From positions 60,929,523 through 60,993,522 of the forward strand of contig NC_077237.1 in assembly GCF_947179165.1 (NCBI RefSeq): a DNA stretch of 64,000 nt, given 5' to 3'. This DNA is from Solanum dulcamara. Taxonomy: Eukaryota > Streptophyta > Magnoliopsida > Solanales > Solanaceae. This document shows positions 1 through 9,823 of the stretch, piece by piece. The translations under genes were made by a program, and so were the position numbers. Every line of letters begins with the position of its first letter. Position 1 is the stretch's first letter. Under the pieces are notes generated by a model, which was given only the letters and a program-made list of their open reading frames with translations, was not told where the DNA came from and ran no database searches.

Positions 1-690
1 AAGGAAAGCAACTTATTTCAACTAAAACTCACACTTTCTAAACTTAGCAAATAACATGCGGTCCTTGCAAATTTACAAGATAATCCTCAAATGATCAACA
101 CGCTCCTCCTCACTTCGAGAGTAAACCAAAATATCATCGATGAACACAGATATAAATATATCCAAATATTGCTTGAATAAACTGTTCATCAAATCAATAA
201 AAGATGCAGAAGTATTCGTTACACCAAAAGACATAATAAATAATTCTCAGTGACCATATCGAGTTTTAAAAGCTATCTTTTGAATGTCACCATCTCTTAG
301 TTGGGGTTGATTATAACTCAATCGAAGAATAATATTTGAAAAGTAGCTTTATCCTTGAAGTTAACCGAACAAGTCATCAATCCTTGGAATGGTATACTTA
401 TTTTTAATTATGACCTTGTAAAATTGTTGATAGTCAATACACATGCGGAGAGAACCATCCTTCTTTCTGACAAAATGAAACCCTTTATCCAACAAATCTT
501 TTAGCTGATCCTTCAACTCTTTCAATTCTGCCAGACCATTAGATAAGGTGGAATAGAGATACATTGGGGATTAGGGAGAAAATCGACACTAAAGTCTAAT
601 TCCTTTTTGGAAAGGATACTTGGGAGGTTATTAGGGAAGACTTTTGGAAACTCATTAACAATAGAAATTGACTCAAGAGTAGATGTTTAT
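1..690 (-). pseudogene. Reverse transcriptase fragment of Ty3/gypsy element V
   Basis: This is degenerate gypsy RT on the minus strand, running off the left edge. Near 565-480 the frame reads [18 protein letters not shown], then [12 protein letters not shown] and [12 protein letters not shown] near 460-361. About a dozen residues that normally follow KGF are missing, so there is a small internal deletion. Lower down a second frame gives FKTRYGH, a stop, then MSFGVTNTSASFIDLMN and the catalytic-site motif VFIDDILVY at 121-147, which is intact. The order of motifs is that of a chromovirus-type RT. Stops and frameshifts exclude a working enzyme. The family call is secure; the exact lineage (Tekay/Del-like) is inferred from wording of the conserved blocks. 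Confidence 0.9.
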
Positions 691-1135
691 GAATTTGTAT
701 CCCTAACCCGGACTAGATAATAGATGCAATCTTTGGAAATTATTTTTTGAACTTTAAGGAATGAGATTAATTGACCTTCAAACATGGAATTACTACCTTT
801 CCATTCTAGGTATAGCTTATTAGAAAACAGAAACTTTACCACACGGGTCCTACAACATCTAGAAGCATAATATGCTTAAAGCCAATCCATACTGGTAATA
901 ACATAAAAATCATTCATATCAAGCTCTACAAGATCAACTAAGGTGATTTTTTGGAGAACTTAAATTGGGCAATTTCAATAGACTCTTTTAGCCATACCTG
1001 AATCATCAATAAGAGTATAGACCTAAGAAGGATCTAAAGATCTCAGGACTAACAATAAATTTCATAAAAAGGTAAGGAGTAACAAATGATAGAGTAACAC
1101 CCAGATATAAAAATGCATAAACATCTTAGTCAAAT
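691..1135 (-). pseudogene. Aspartic protease region of element V
   Basis: The minus strand near 1110-1040 reads GVTLSFVTPYLFMKF followed by VSPEI, which matches the start of the gypsy retropepsin domain. The normal D-x-G active-site triplet is replaced by Y-L-G, so the catalytic aspartate is lost here. Further down are eroded matches to the VELDM...D..YGMDWL region and to the cysteine/alanine segment that follows it, in shifted frames. The protease would normally cut the Gag-Pol polyprotein. It lies between RT (lower coordinates) and the gag zinc knuckle (higher coordinates), as expected for a minus-strand gypsy element. Confidence 0.75.
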
Positions 1136-2110
1136 ACTTTCAACATACCATTCACCACATCGACTGAATCTTCTAACTCCTGACGAGTTTGAAGGACATA
1201 TAATTTGTTTTGGCATGATCGCCACATGAAGTAGTACCATACTTATCCGAATGGCGGGCAACCTGAGTTTGAACCTAGGGTCTAGCACCACCACTACAAT
1301 CCATTGCTTGATGACCCAACTTTCCACACCTATAGCATACATCAAATTCCACCAAGCATTTACCCTTGTGGTTCCTTCCACACTTCTTTCATGTAGGATG
1401 AATTGATGACTCAAAGCTCCTCCTTGAACATTAGGATTAGGCGCCCTATGTTTATCAAACTTTGGAGCTGGAGTGTTTGAATTTTTTTTGCCTAAATACT
1501 TTTGACAAAACTGAGGATGACCACTATTTTTGGACTTACCATAAGAGGAATTTCCACCACCAGTTCGATCACTCTTAGACTCCCTTCTAGATCTTTTTTT
1601 AGCTTCTGCTTTTCTATTTATTTGCCATGTGTCATAAGCTTAGAGATGTCCATATCCGTGTTAAGAATGGTGGTTCTATATTTTTTGAACATCAAAGCAG
1701 ATACACCGGAAACAAAGTTACTCATACGTTTCCTTGGATCAACAATGATAAAAGAAGTATATTTTTACAACTTAATGAACTTGAGGGCATACTCTCTCAC
1801 ACTCATATTACCTTGTCACAAATTGATGAACTCCTATACCTTAGCTTCTCTCAAATCCAAAGGAAAGAACCAATAAAAGAAAGCACTCTTGAATTCCTTC
1901 CAATCAATGGGTTCAGAGAAGCTACCACTTCCCTATTAGCTTGAGAGACTATGACTTGGAAAAGAACTTAAAATATGGCCCAAGACACCACATGAGAGAC
2001 TTTCACATTTAATGGGTAATTTTGAGCTTGTTTCTCCTCAACAGCATTCCTTCGGATGGGATTTCTTCATAGAAGCATATTTCTAAAATCATAAAAAGAA
2101 AGCATTAGAG
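1136..2110 (-). pseudogene. Gag with intact CCHC zinc knuckle, element V
   Basis: Gag is broken into frames but recognisable. From high to low coordinates the minus strand gives WKEFKSAFF, LREAKV, EFINL, MSVREYALKFIKL, DPRKRMSNFVSGVSALMF and TDMDISKLM, which is the usual retrotransposon Gag core. It ends in a nucleocapsid-type segment, CGRNHKGKC, followed by the knuckle CYRCGKLGHQAMDC at 1296-1337. All four zinc ligands (C-C-H-C) are kept. Several in-frame stops, for example after LREAKV and after EFINL, break the coding sequence. Gag would package element RNA in cytoplasmic particles. The short plus-strand reading frames over this region are shadows. Confidence 0.88.
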
Positions 2111-2276
2111 GGAGAAGACTTAGAGTTTAACTCTATCGCACGATAAGATCATGAAAAAATGATGTTTTTCCTAAAATGCCTTATAGCCTCCTATTTATAA
2201 ATGTGGTTCTCTTCACATTGATGAACAAGACTTTACTGGATGACGCATGTTAGACTCCTGAACACTTTAAACCCTG

Positions 2277-2289
2277 TGCTCTGATACCA
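2277..2289 (-). promoter_or_regulatory. Primer-binding site of element V (initiator tRNA-Met)
   Basis: Read on the minus strand this is TGGTATCAGAGCA, the complement of the 3' end of plant initiator tRNA-Met and the standard priming site for minus-strand DNA synthesis in plant LTR elements. It lies 4 bases from the end of the LTR at 2294 and is followed by gag, so the LTR at 2294-4415 is the 5' LTR of V. Confidence 0.92.
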
Positions 2290-2293
2290 AGTT

Positions 2294-4415
2294 TTTCATG
2301 ACCCAATCTAGGCCCTAGGTGTAACACAAAGATTCAAATCTCAAGGGACACCAATCAAGCCTCTTAGCATATTATTCATGAGCATATATAAGATAAGTAA
2401 AGAAATAAAGCTAAGACATAGATATAGAAATAAAGTCTTAGAATGAAAAGTCAAATACAAGGAACAAGTCTCAAAATCGAAATAAAAAGACAACATAGAC
2501 TCCATGACATCCAACATACCTCTACTAATCTAGATGGAGGCATAAGACAATCTCCTAGCTCACCGAATATAAAAATTAAAAATTCATAAGAATATAAAGA
2601 AAAGTAAACTTACACATTCTAGAATCATAAGGACTCACCACAAGTGAAAATGGTAATAAGATCTAGCCACGAATGGGAGGGGTAGCGTGATCATCAGATC
2701 ATACATCATGATATAATATAGGAAAAAATATGCGTTAGTACATGAAATGCACTAAGTATGTTAGAAGTATGCATTAACAATGAAAATAGGACATAATCAA
2801 TATGAACATAAGATGCATGACCAATATCTCAAAGCATGAGTAAAACTTTGAAACCTTAAATCATCATAATCATGTGGTCAATGCATCAAAACATGATCAT
2901 AAGGATTTTATACATTTTCATATACCTTGGTGTGGGATAGGACCTTTAGCTGATATTTAAGACCATGCGAGCTATAACATGGAAATCTGATGTACTCCAC
3001 ATCGAGAAGGGGGAGGCTACTTGCAAAGATATACTCCGTGATTGGACCTCTTTTTAAAATTAAGCTATTTTTAGATCAACTAGCCATGCCACATTGAAAA
3101 TTTAATCTTACGTGGGCAACGTAGTTAGGTACTAAAGGTTGCTAATAGAATTTTCTTGGGAAGCTGCTTTGGCTACCGAACAAAACCCCATCTTAAAGTC
3201 CTCCCAGTTCTTAGTCATTATCCCAACGAAATTCATAAATTATAGTCATTAACATTATCAAGAAGATAGTAACATATATCAATCCTCATCATAAAAATAA
3301 TCATAAGAATAACTCATTAACATGATTGATTCATAAGAATCCATGAGTTGGTGAGAACGTCCATTAACCTCTTTAACATGATTGTGTGAAAATTACCTTT
3401 CACACTATAATTAATTGCTTGAAACATTATTGAAACATGATTCATAATCTTTCATGAGTCATTCATAGGCCATGATAATTATTCATAAATATTCATTGAA
3501 ATTCCTTGAAATTCATGATCATAATTCCTTGAAAACATACTTGAAAATATCATGTGGCATGAGTCATTGAAATTATACTTGAAATCATAAAATAAAATAA
3601 AACTTATGCATAATATAATCAATAACCATAAAATAAATTATAATTAAGAATACCCAATGCAATTCCATGGAAACTAGGGCTTTAGGAAAAGACTTCATAA
3701 AACAGAATTTGAGAAAAACATGGGACTCCATCGATAAAGTGACCCATGGATGAATTTCCACATACCTTAGACTTCAGAAGCCATAATTTTATCTTGACTT
3801 GGATAATTGACTTGCTTTCTCTTGGAATTAGCTTGAGGAAGAAGAAGACCATTGAGAGAGAAATTTAGAGAGAAGATTTTAGGATTTGGGTGTTAGGGTG
3901 AGAATGAGAGTATTAGGAGGGATTAGGCTAGTTAATAGGAAGGAATAATCCCCCTAAAACCATCACAATCATTAATGAGTCTATGAGGAAAAAACCAAAA
4001 TACCCCTAACTTAACGGAATTGGGCACCTGCATAGAAGTGCCACCATGGTATGTGAAGGTCACTATAGCCCGTGGTGGTGATCTTGGTGAGGAGAGATTG
4101 GACTGGGTTCGAAGAGTGACTTCTATGGGGCCCACCACAACTTGTTGTGCCTATCATGGGTTGTGGTCCCTATCGTGGTCCTCATCCTACTAAAGAGTCT
4201 TGGGGGTTGAGTTAACAGAAGGAATTATAGTCCATGGGGTCCATCATAAGCCATGAAACCCTTCATGAACATTCACCCAACTTCCTAATTCTCTAGGGAT
4301 GGACCACGCTGCCTCTTCTTGGCCCGTGGAGTCCACCTGGTTCCCAAAGAGATGCAATTCCCATGTTCCCCTTTTAAGCTTTGCTATCAAACTTTCCAAC
4401 TTCCAGGGTATTATA
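2294..4415 (-). repeat. LTR of B family, shared by element V and the integrase fragment beyond it
   Basis: This 2.1 kb LTR is oriented on the minus strand. The lower end corresponds to a decayed TGTCATGACCC (reads TTTCATGACCC); the upper end reads TATAATACCC in sense, a decayed TGTAAGACC. It is colinear with the B LTRs at 17254-32278 (split), 34371-36584 and 38065-40124, for example in the block around 3990-4020 on closed and open T-rich tracts. A PBS and gag lie on one side and a polypurine-like tract plus integrase on the other, so the LTR has internal sequence on both flanks. No gene is seen inside; reading frames such as 3932-4138 are chance. Confidence 0.85.
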
Positions 4416-5350
4416 ATATCTCTTATTTGGGAATATTCCTCCTCGAATGAGACTCAATCTAGCATGTATAGAGTAAGAAAGACACAACATCCCAACATGA
4501 ATGAAAAACATATAGAAAATGCATAAAACATGGAATATTCAATCCCAAGCTAAAACATAACTTTAAAACTCATTTCATGAATATGAATGCATATGTAAAC
4601 ATGAGAATGATTGAAATACATGACTTGGATGGTGTGGATCATAAAGGATCTCAATACTTCAATTTGGAAGGAAAGGAAAGAGATAAGGATTTCGTGATAT
4701 CATATCAGCTTCGGCATCCCATGAAGCACGTTCAACATCTTGGTTCCTCCATAACACCATAACTAAAGCTATTTCCTTATTCCTCAACTTTATAACTTAT
4801 CGATTTAAGATTTTAATCAGAACCTCCTCATATGAAAGACTCTCTTCCACACCAATACTGTCTAAAGGCACAATAGAGCTAGGATTACCAACAAACTTCC
4901 TCAACAAATACACATGAAAGACCGGTGCACCAATGCCAACTCAGAAGGCAAATCCAACTCGTATGCCAGCTTGCCAATCTGCCTCAAAATCTGATATGGA
5001 CAGACATAGAAGGGACTAAGCTTCCCTTTCTTTTGAAAATGCATCACACCCTTCATGGGCGAAATTTTCATGTAAACTATATTATTAAACTCAAGTTCAA
5101 GTTCCCTTCTCCTCACATTTGAATAGGACTTTTGTCGACTCTATGCAGTCTTCAACCTTTCTCTAATCAATCTAAGCTTCTTGATAGCCTTATGTACCAA
5201 CTTGTGTACTATCAAGGAAACTTCACTAACTTAAAACCAACAAATAAGAGACCTACACCTCTTACCATATAAGGCCTCAAATGTAGCCATTTGTACTAAA
5301 GTTGAGAATGATAATAGTTCTAAATTCATGATGTATGGTGAACAACTTAA
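4416..5350 (-). pseudogene. Integrase C-terminal fragment of a B element
   Basis: Starting immediately beyond the LTR, with an A/G-rich tract (AAATAAGAGATAT in sense) as a weak polypurine tract, the minus strand carries the end of gypsy pol. At 4901-5116 it reads MKISPMKGVMHFQ and KKGKLSPFYVCPYQILR, then GKLAYELDLPSEL and a histidine-containing VHRSF, the usual post-core integrase domain. Around 5240-5310 it reads QMATFEALYGKRCRS, the end of the integrase core. A stop follows in LICWF*. The fragment stops near 5350 where similarity to pol is lost. It is the 3' end of an element whose 3' LTR is 2294-4415. Confidence 0.88.
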
Positions 5351-6277
5351 GTTCTATTTTGGTGAAAAACCAACTATGACCACTTTTGATATGATGTACT
5401 TAGATAATGCTTGATATGAATGCCGATGTCTTGACACGACATAAAGTAAGGCACTTTTTTGGAGGAAACTCAAAGTTTGCTTTATGTTGTTTTTAATAAC
5501 GTCTATTAGATGTGCAAGATGGAGTTGAATATTGAAAGAATCAATCATAAAGGTAATGATATTACCTATTCGGCACATCACCAAAGATCCTAGTGATCAC
5601 CCACTAGCATTGCAACTTTTGAGAAAATTACTGATGTCGTTGTAGTTTGTAGAAAGCTTTGGCCGATTGGGCTAGTCGCCAATCTCTATTTTGATGATTG
5701 AAGGAGCATTGCCAATTGTCCCCAAAACCAATAGAACTTTCTAAAGTCTTGAAGAGCATTGGCTCACTCGTTATGTCACCAAATCTATTTGGTGACATTA
5801 GTCGACCTTGCTGAATTTCATGCGCACTGAAAAGCTAAGGGTCTTTTGAACTTTTGAATTCAAACTTTAGATATTAGTTCAAGTTTTTCTCTCTTCTCAT
5901 TCATACAATATTAGTTACTTGATTTTGATTCATAAAGATCTCATTATACTTCAACATTGTGCTTGTGGATTTCTATCACTTTGATTCTCCTGCTATGTCC
6001 ATTATATCCACTTGAGGTTGGTTTTTATATACATTGATTAAGTTTGTTCAAACTGATTTAAATTTTCCAATGAGTTTTGTTAATATTGAATGAGTTTGAT
6101 GTTATCGTGATTGATTATGCTTAATTTATATTTTCATAGAAATGTTAAGTGAGTTAAGACTGAAATTAGTGTGGGGTTTTTATGAATATGAGTGGGTAAA
6201 TGGGTGTGATGGTGCTTATTTTTTTAATTCTGCAAATTGTGAGTTTGAATGAGTGGTTTATTGTTGGGTGAAGACTG
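5351..6277. other. Unassigned non-coding stretch left of LTR E
   Basis: No gene is supported. Roughly 5640-5830 has phrases such as GGTGACATTAGTCGACC that resemble the GC-richer repeated segments of another Solanaceae-type LTR, and it may be the left part of the same old element as fragment D at 15818-17253, separated by the insertion of LTR E. A minus-strand reading frame of 76 codons at 5354-5584 has no recognisable similarity. The 5850-6270 part is AT-rich with nothing distinctive. Confidence 0.4.
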
Positions 6278-6483
6278 TGTAGCACCCCCTTTGGTAGGAT
6301 GCCACTTGTGAAACAAAAGTTAGTTTTACTTTTTTTAAAAAAAATCATAAATAGTCAACATCATTGTGGATCCATAAAACACACAAAACTTGAATCAGTA
6401 GTTATTACAAAACTATTATCCGCCTTTGTGCAAAATGACAAACCAACATATAAACATAGTACATGCATGAATTGAGTTAAAAG
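6278..6483 (-). repeat. LTR E, terminal part (left piece)
   Basis: The piece begins TGTAGCACCCCC on the plus strand and is interrupted at 6484 by element el1. Together with 14258-15817 it makes a ~1.77 kb LTR-like unit with TG...CA ends. Judged by its far end (TGTAACACCCCAA in minus sense) and by its palindromic array and CTTACC-TTACGGA block, it is oriented on the minus strand. I could not find a matching target duplication around 6273-6277 and 15818-15822, so the assignment as one solo LTR is likely but not proved. Confidence 0.55.
6479..6483. repeat. Target-site duplication of el1, left copy (AAAAG)
   Basis: AAAAG immediately precedes the TG of LTR1, and the same five bases follow the CA of LTR2 at 14253-14257. 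A 5-bp duplication is the size made by Ty3/gypsy integrase, so 6484-14252 went in as one unit. Confidence 0.85.
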
Positions 6484-6840
6484 TGTTATACCCCGTACCT
6501 TTATGCTTCGGAACGCCTTCTTAAGCTTCTTGAAAGTTGTCCCGTGACACAGATTATCTATAACATGACTAAATCACTCTAAGTAAGGGAGGACGTGATG
6601 CCCCGTAAGAGTGAAGGTTGGAAATAGGTCTATAAGGATTTGAAACGAGTTGGAGGCCAAACTAACAAGTCATAGGACTCGACTTACTTACGTAAGCTAC
6701 CAACTTGGACTACTTATATAACTAAGCCACTGGAGTACATGTTGAGCTTACGTAGCAAGGATTACATAAGCTCCTAAAGTAAGACAAGATTACGAACCCA
6801 TGGGAAAGGCAAGAGGAGGCGTAGCACCTACTCGAAAGCA

Positions 6841-6913
6841 AGAAGGTGATGCACCTACTTTGACTAAGTAGGTGATGCACCTACTTCGACCAAGTAGGTG
6901 ACACACCTACTTG
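6841..6913. promoter_or_regulatory. U3 palindrome array of el1
   Basis: Three adjacent inverted repeats lie ~75-145 bases upstream of the TATA box. The best are AAGTAGGTG / CACCTACTT around a 3-base spacer at 6866-6886, and CAAGTAGGTG / CACCTACTTG around ACA at 6891-6913; the first, at 6841-6860, has an imperfect left arm. Similar arrays occupy the same place in every A LTR and in LTR E. They look like repeated binding sites for a dimeric factor, but no factor is known to me. Confidence 0.7.
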
Positions 6914-6986
6914 AGGTGGGGCCCATGCTGCCACATGGCAGTTTTGGATTGGGTGCATGATTGAGGTGGTCACTTCTAAGGAGGTG

Positions 6987-6993
6987 TATATAA
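6987..6993 (+). promoter_or_regulatory. TATA box of LTR1
   Basis: TATATAA lies 503 bases into the LTR, downstream of the palindrome array and upstream of the AGGTAAG block, where an LTR pol II promoter belongs. The truncated 3' LTR of el1 does not contain this segment, so only LTR1 could start transcription. Confidence 0.65.
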
Positions 6994-8700
6994 GTATATA
7001 TTGCTGACTACTTGTTCATTTCAGCATCTATACTTGGTAAAAAAAAAGCTAGACAAAGCTAGAGAAAAAGAGAGACTAGCTACAGGTTTGAGCCAAGAAA
7101 GAGGTAAGGCACGATTTCGTTCCGTAAAATAATTATTTAAGGTATCCTACGGTGATATGACGGTGTTTAATACTGAAAAATTTCTATTTGGAGCAGCAAA
7201 AACGTGACACAAACAGTCCACTACTTTTCAGCACTCTAAGGAACTTCCGAGGCTAGGTTTTGGCTAGTTTTGGCAAATTTCGGGGAAGGTAAAGTCTTTC
7301 CTTTCAGTTTGAAGTTTATGGTGTTATCATAGGGTGTTTTATACATATTTTATGCTGCTGGAAGTGTAAGAACTTTATGTAAGTGCTGGACGTAAAACCA
7401 AAATTGGAGTCACTATAGTTGAATTGTAGTCGAAGCAAGGCGTTGTGCTTATGGCGTGGTGCTTCAGGTAGTGGTGTTGTGTTTCAGGGCCTAAATTTAT
7501 ACTAAAAGAGGTGTGGGAGCTTCTGGTTGTATCCACCCGACCCCCCGTTTTGTATAGTTAAAGGTTTTGCAAAATGGAAACTAGAAACCCTATTTTGGTA
7601 TCGTGGTTTCGAGCGAGTCATTTGCAGTTTGTGTTGTATTATGTTGGTGTGAACTGCTTATACATGTGCTTCAGGTTGTTTTTGTTGGTTGGCTGTAGTG
7701 TTTAAGGAGCTAATTGGAAATTTGGATAGGGAACATTGTAGGAGAGGTGCTGCCCAATTTTCGTTAACGCCTTAACTAATTAAAGAACCAATTAAGGAGA
7801 CGAACAAGGAAATAGGTTCCATGAATACTAAGGTGCAACCTAAGATGCTGGAAAGTTAAGAGTGGTTGATATTTGTATTACTTTCATGTTGAATAGATTC
7901 AAAGGACGACGAGGCGAATGGGATAAAGAGTAACTCATAAGAGGTATGTGAAGCTTTCTTTTGGCATGTTTTTGGCACAAGTATGTAAAGCTATTCTTTC
8001 TTTTGGCATGTTTTGCTATAAATATGTAAACACTATATGTTCTTTCATTTGGGCATGTGTTAGATCTAAGTGACAAGTGATATGTGTATGAAGCTTGGGG
8101 TAACTCTATTCATGAGCTCTGAACATGGTTCATGATTCATAATCCGTGTTCACAGTTGAATGTTAAGACTCTTAAAGTAGTTAAGCTTCCATTCCTCAAG
8201 TATTCTATATACTGAGAAGTAGTGTATGTAAAGTTATTCTTCCTCTCCTTTGGCACGACTTAGATGTAATTATTATATATATTAAGTTTTAAGTTATTCC
8301 ACTCTTAAAACTCTGAGGGTGAGTTAAGACTCTTATTCACTTCCTACTGATTAGAACTCCTGTAACAAGTCAAGTTATTACTTTTCAAGTCTTCTATGTG
8401 ATAGGAAGTGGTGCATGTAAAGCTTGTCTTTTCCTGCCTCGAGAAAGACTAGACTAAAGGTTCTATAGGACATGGATTTGGATATAGCCCCATTCATAGA
8501 TTCTAGATGTAACTCATGACTTGTACCCACTTTTGAATGATAAGAGTCTTGAAGTAGTTGAACTACGACCCTTGAGCCTCCTATAGGTTGAATAGTGTTG
8601 GGATGTGTAAGCTCCTATACCTAGGGGCTCTTGAACATGCTTTATGAGGATATCTAAGGCAGGTTTCATATGTTACAGAGTTTTGCGTGCACGTATATGC

Positions 8701-9010
8701 ATTATGATATATATATGGATCGGGCCGGACGTACCTCGGCATATTTTGCTATTTAAGGACCGGGTCGTACATTCCACGACAGGTTATGCATTTTACGGAT
8801 CGGGCCGTCGTACCTCGGCATTATTATGCATTATACGGATTGGTCCATCATACCTCGGCATTATTATGCATTATACGGATTGGGCCATCGTACCTCGGCA
8901 TAATTATGTAATATATGGATTGGGACGTCGTACCTAGGCATTATCATGTGACATATGGATTGGGCCATTGTTCCTTGGTAGGTGTGTGTTATATACATAA
9001 ATCGGGTTGT
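8701..9010 (+). repeat. 40-bp tandem repeats in LTR1
   Basis: The GGAT/GGAC core recurs at exact 40-base spacing (about 8717, 8757, 8797, 8837, 8877, 8917, 8957), with a divergent unit after it. A unit reads roughly GGATCGGGCCGTCGTACCTC followed by GGCATTATTATGCATTATAC. Seven clear units are present against eight in LTR2. The period is not a multiple of three, so the open reading frames across it are repeat artefacts. Confidence 0.92.
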
Positions 9011-9220
9011 ACATCCCACAGTGCTAATAATATGCATATGTCTATCATGATAGATGATGTGTTTGTAACACCGAGTCCTCGAGCAGGCCGGATACGGTAC
9101 ATGATAATTGTATACATCACTTTATTTTATGAGATGCAGGTATAGTACCCTATTAAATGCTATACTTGGTTTCCTGCATCCTTGTTTCAGTTGTTGTCTC
9201 AGTTATGTATGCTTATATAC

Positions 9221-9283
9221 TCAGTACATGTATTGTACTGAACCCCCTTTCTTTGGGGGGGATGCATTTCATGCCCGTAGGTA
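9221..9283 (+). other. Conserved three-stem block in LTR1
   Basis: Three consecutive potential stem-loops: TCAGTACA / TTGTACTGA (9221-9241), CCCCC...GGGGG (9244-9260), and a weaker stem over the GCATTTCATGCCCG phrase ending in AGGTAT. The same block, with the same order, is seen in LTR2 (13668-13730), in all minus-strand A LTRs and, more weakly, in solo LTR C. Its function is unknown; it could act at RNA level. Confidence 0.7.
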
Positions 9284-9810
9284 TAAATGTTCATTTCGGA
9301 GATTCACCAGCTTAGGATTTTTGCTTAGCTATGTTGGAAGTGTTCCACTATTTCGGAGCCTAGCTTTTGGGTAATGGTCCTGCGATGTATATATTTATTT
9401 ATGCAGGGGTACGGCAGGGGCCCTGTCCCGCTAGATGATGTCATTTCTATTCTTAGAATTCTGTAGACATATGTGTGTGGGTTGTTTAGGAGCTTATTTC
9501 GGTTATCCCTATGCAATATGTTGTAAAAGCTATTATGTTGTGGAAGACTTCTCGGCTGGCTTTCCCTTTCATGACATGATGCAAATGAAAGAGGCTACAC
9601 GTGTATGAATATTTTATCACCCACTAGGTTTATGTGTTTGGTTCCTATATCTAGAAGGCTATATGGACATGAAATTTTTTTAACCAATTGAGGTTTTTGT
9701 GAGCAGTATCACGTTATACATAGTCCAATTTGACTATAGTCGATAGATAGGTACACAGGGGTCCAGGTAGAACCCCAGTCGCGGTCCACGGGGTTGGGTC
9801 GTAACAGAAG

Positions 9811-9823
9811 TGGTATTAGAGCA
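9811..9823 (+). promoter_or_regulatory. Primer-binding site of el1
   Basis: TGGTATTAGAGCA lies four bases (GAAG) after the LTR1 end at 9806. It differs from the initiator tRNA-Met site by a single C-to-T change, the kind expected from decay of methylated cytosine. Confidence 0.9.

Larger units (their letters stand above)
6484..9806 (+). repeat. 5' LTR of el1 (LTR1)
   Basis: The LTR is 3,323 bp, starting TGTTATACCCCGTACC and ending GGGTCGTAACA. In order it holds a palindrome array (6841-6913), a TATA box (6987-6993), an AGGTAAGGCACG / TTCCGTAAA block near 7101-7130 shared with all A LTRs, direct repeats of a TTTTGGCATG phrase at 7940-8060, 40-bp tandem repeats (8701-9010), and the three-stem block (9221-9280). 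The several reading frames inside it (for example 8644-8937) come from the tandem repeats and do not code for a recognisable protein. Confidence 0.9.

Noticed and set aside
2277..2289. tRNA gene fragment
   Set aside because: Only 13 bases match the tRNA 3' end in complement and they sit next to an LTR, as a primer-binding site does; no cloverleaf around it.
1..4415. Endogenous pararetrovirus (caulimovirus-like) instead of a retrotransposon
   Set aside because: LTRs, tRNA-Met PBS directly beside the LTR, and separate gag-PR-RT-RNaseH-IN order with integrase are typical of Ty3/gypsy; pararetroviruses lack integrase and LTRs.
4901..5122. Plus-strand reading frame 4925-5122
   Set aside because: Shadow of the integrase fragment on the minus strand.
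6273..6277. Target duplication for LTR E (6278-15817)
   Set aside because: The five bases before 6278 (GACTG) and after 15817 (TTCTA) do not match, and shifting the boundary by a few bases does not help.
8644..8937. Open reading frames of ~97-115 codons at 8644-8937 and 13051-13398 with repetitive protein
   Set aside because: They are translations of the 40-base tandem repeat; the period is not a multiple of three, so each set of three units cycles frames. No protein similarity.
8701..9010. Possible CRISPR-like array (regular 40-base repeats)
   Set aside because: The repeats are directly tandem without unique spacers, vary from unit to unit, and lie inside an LTR of a plant retrotransposon.
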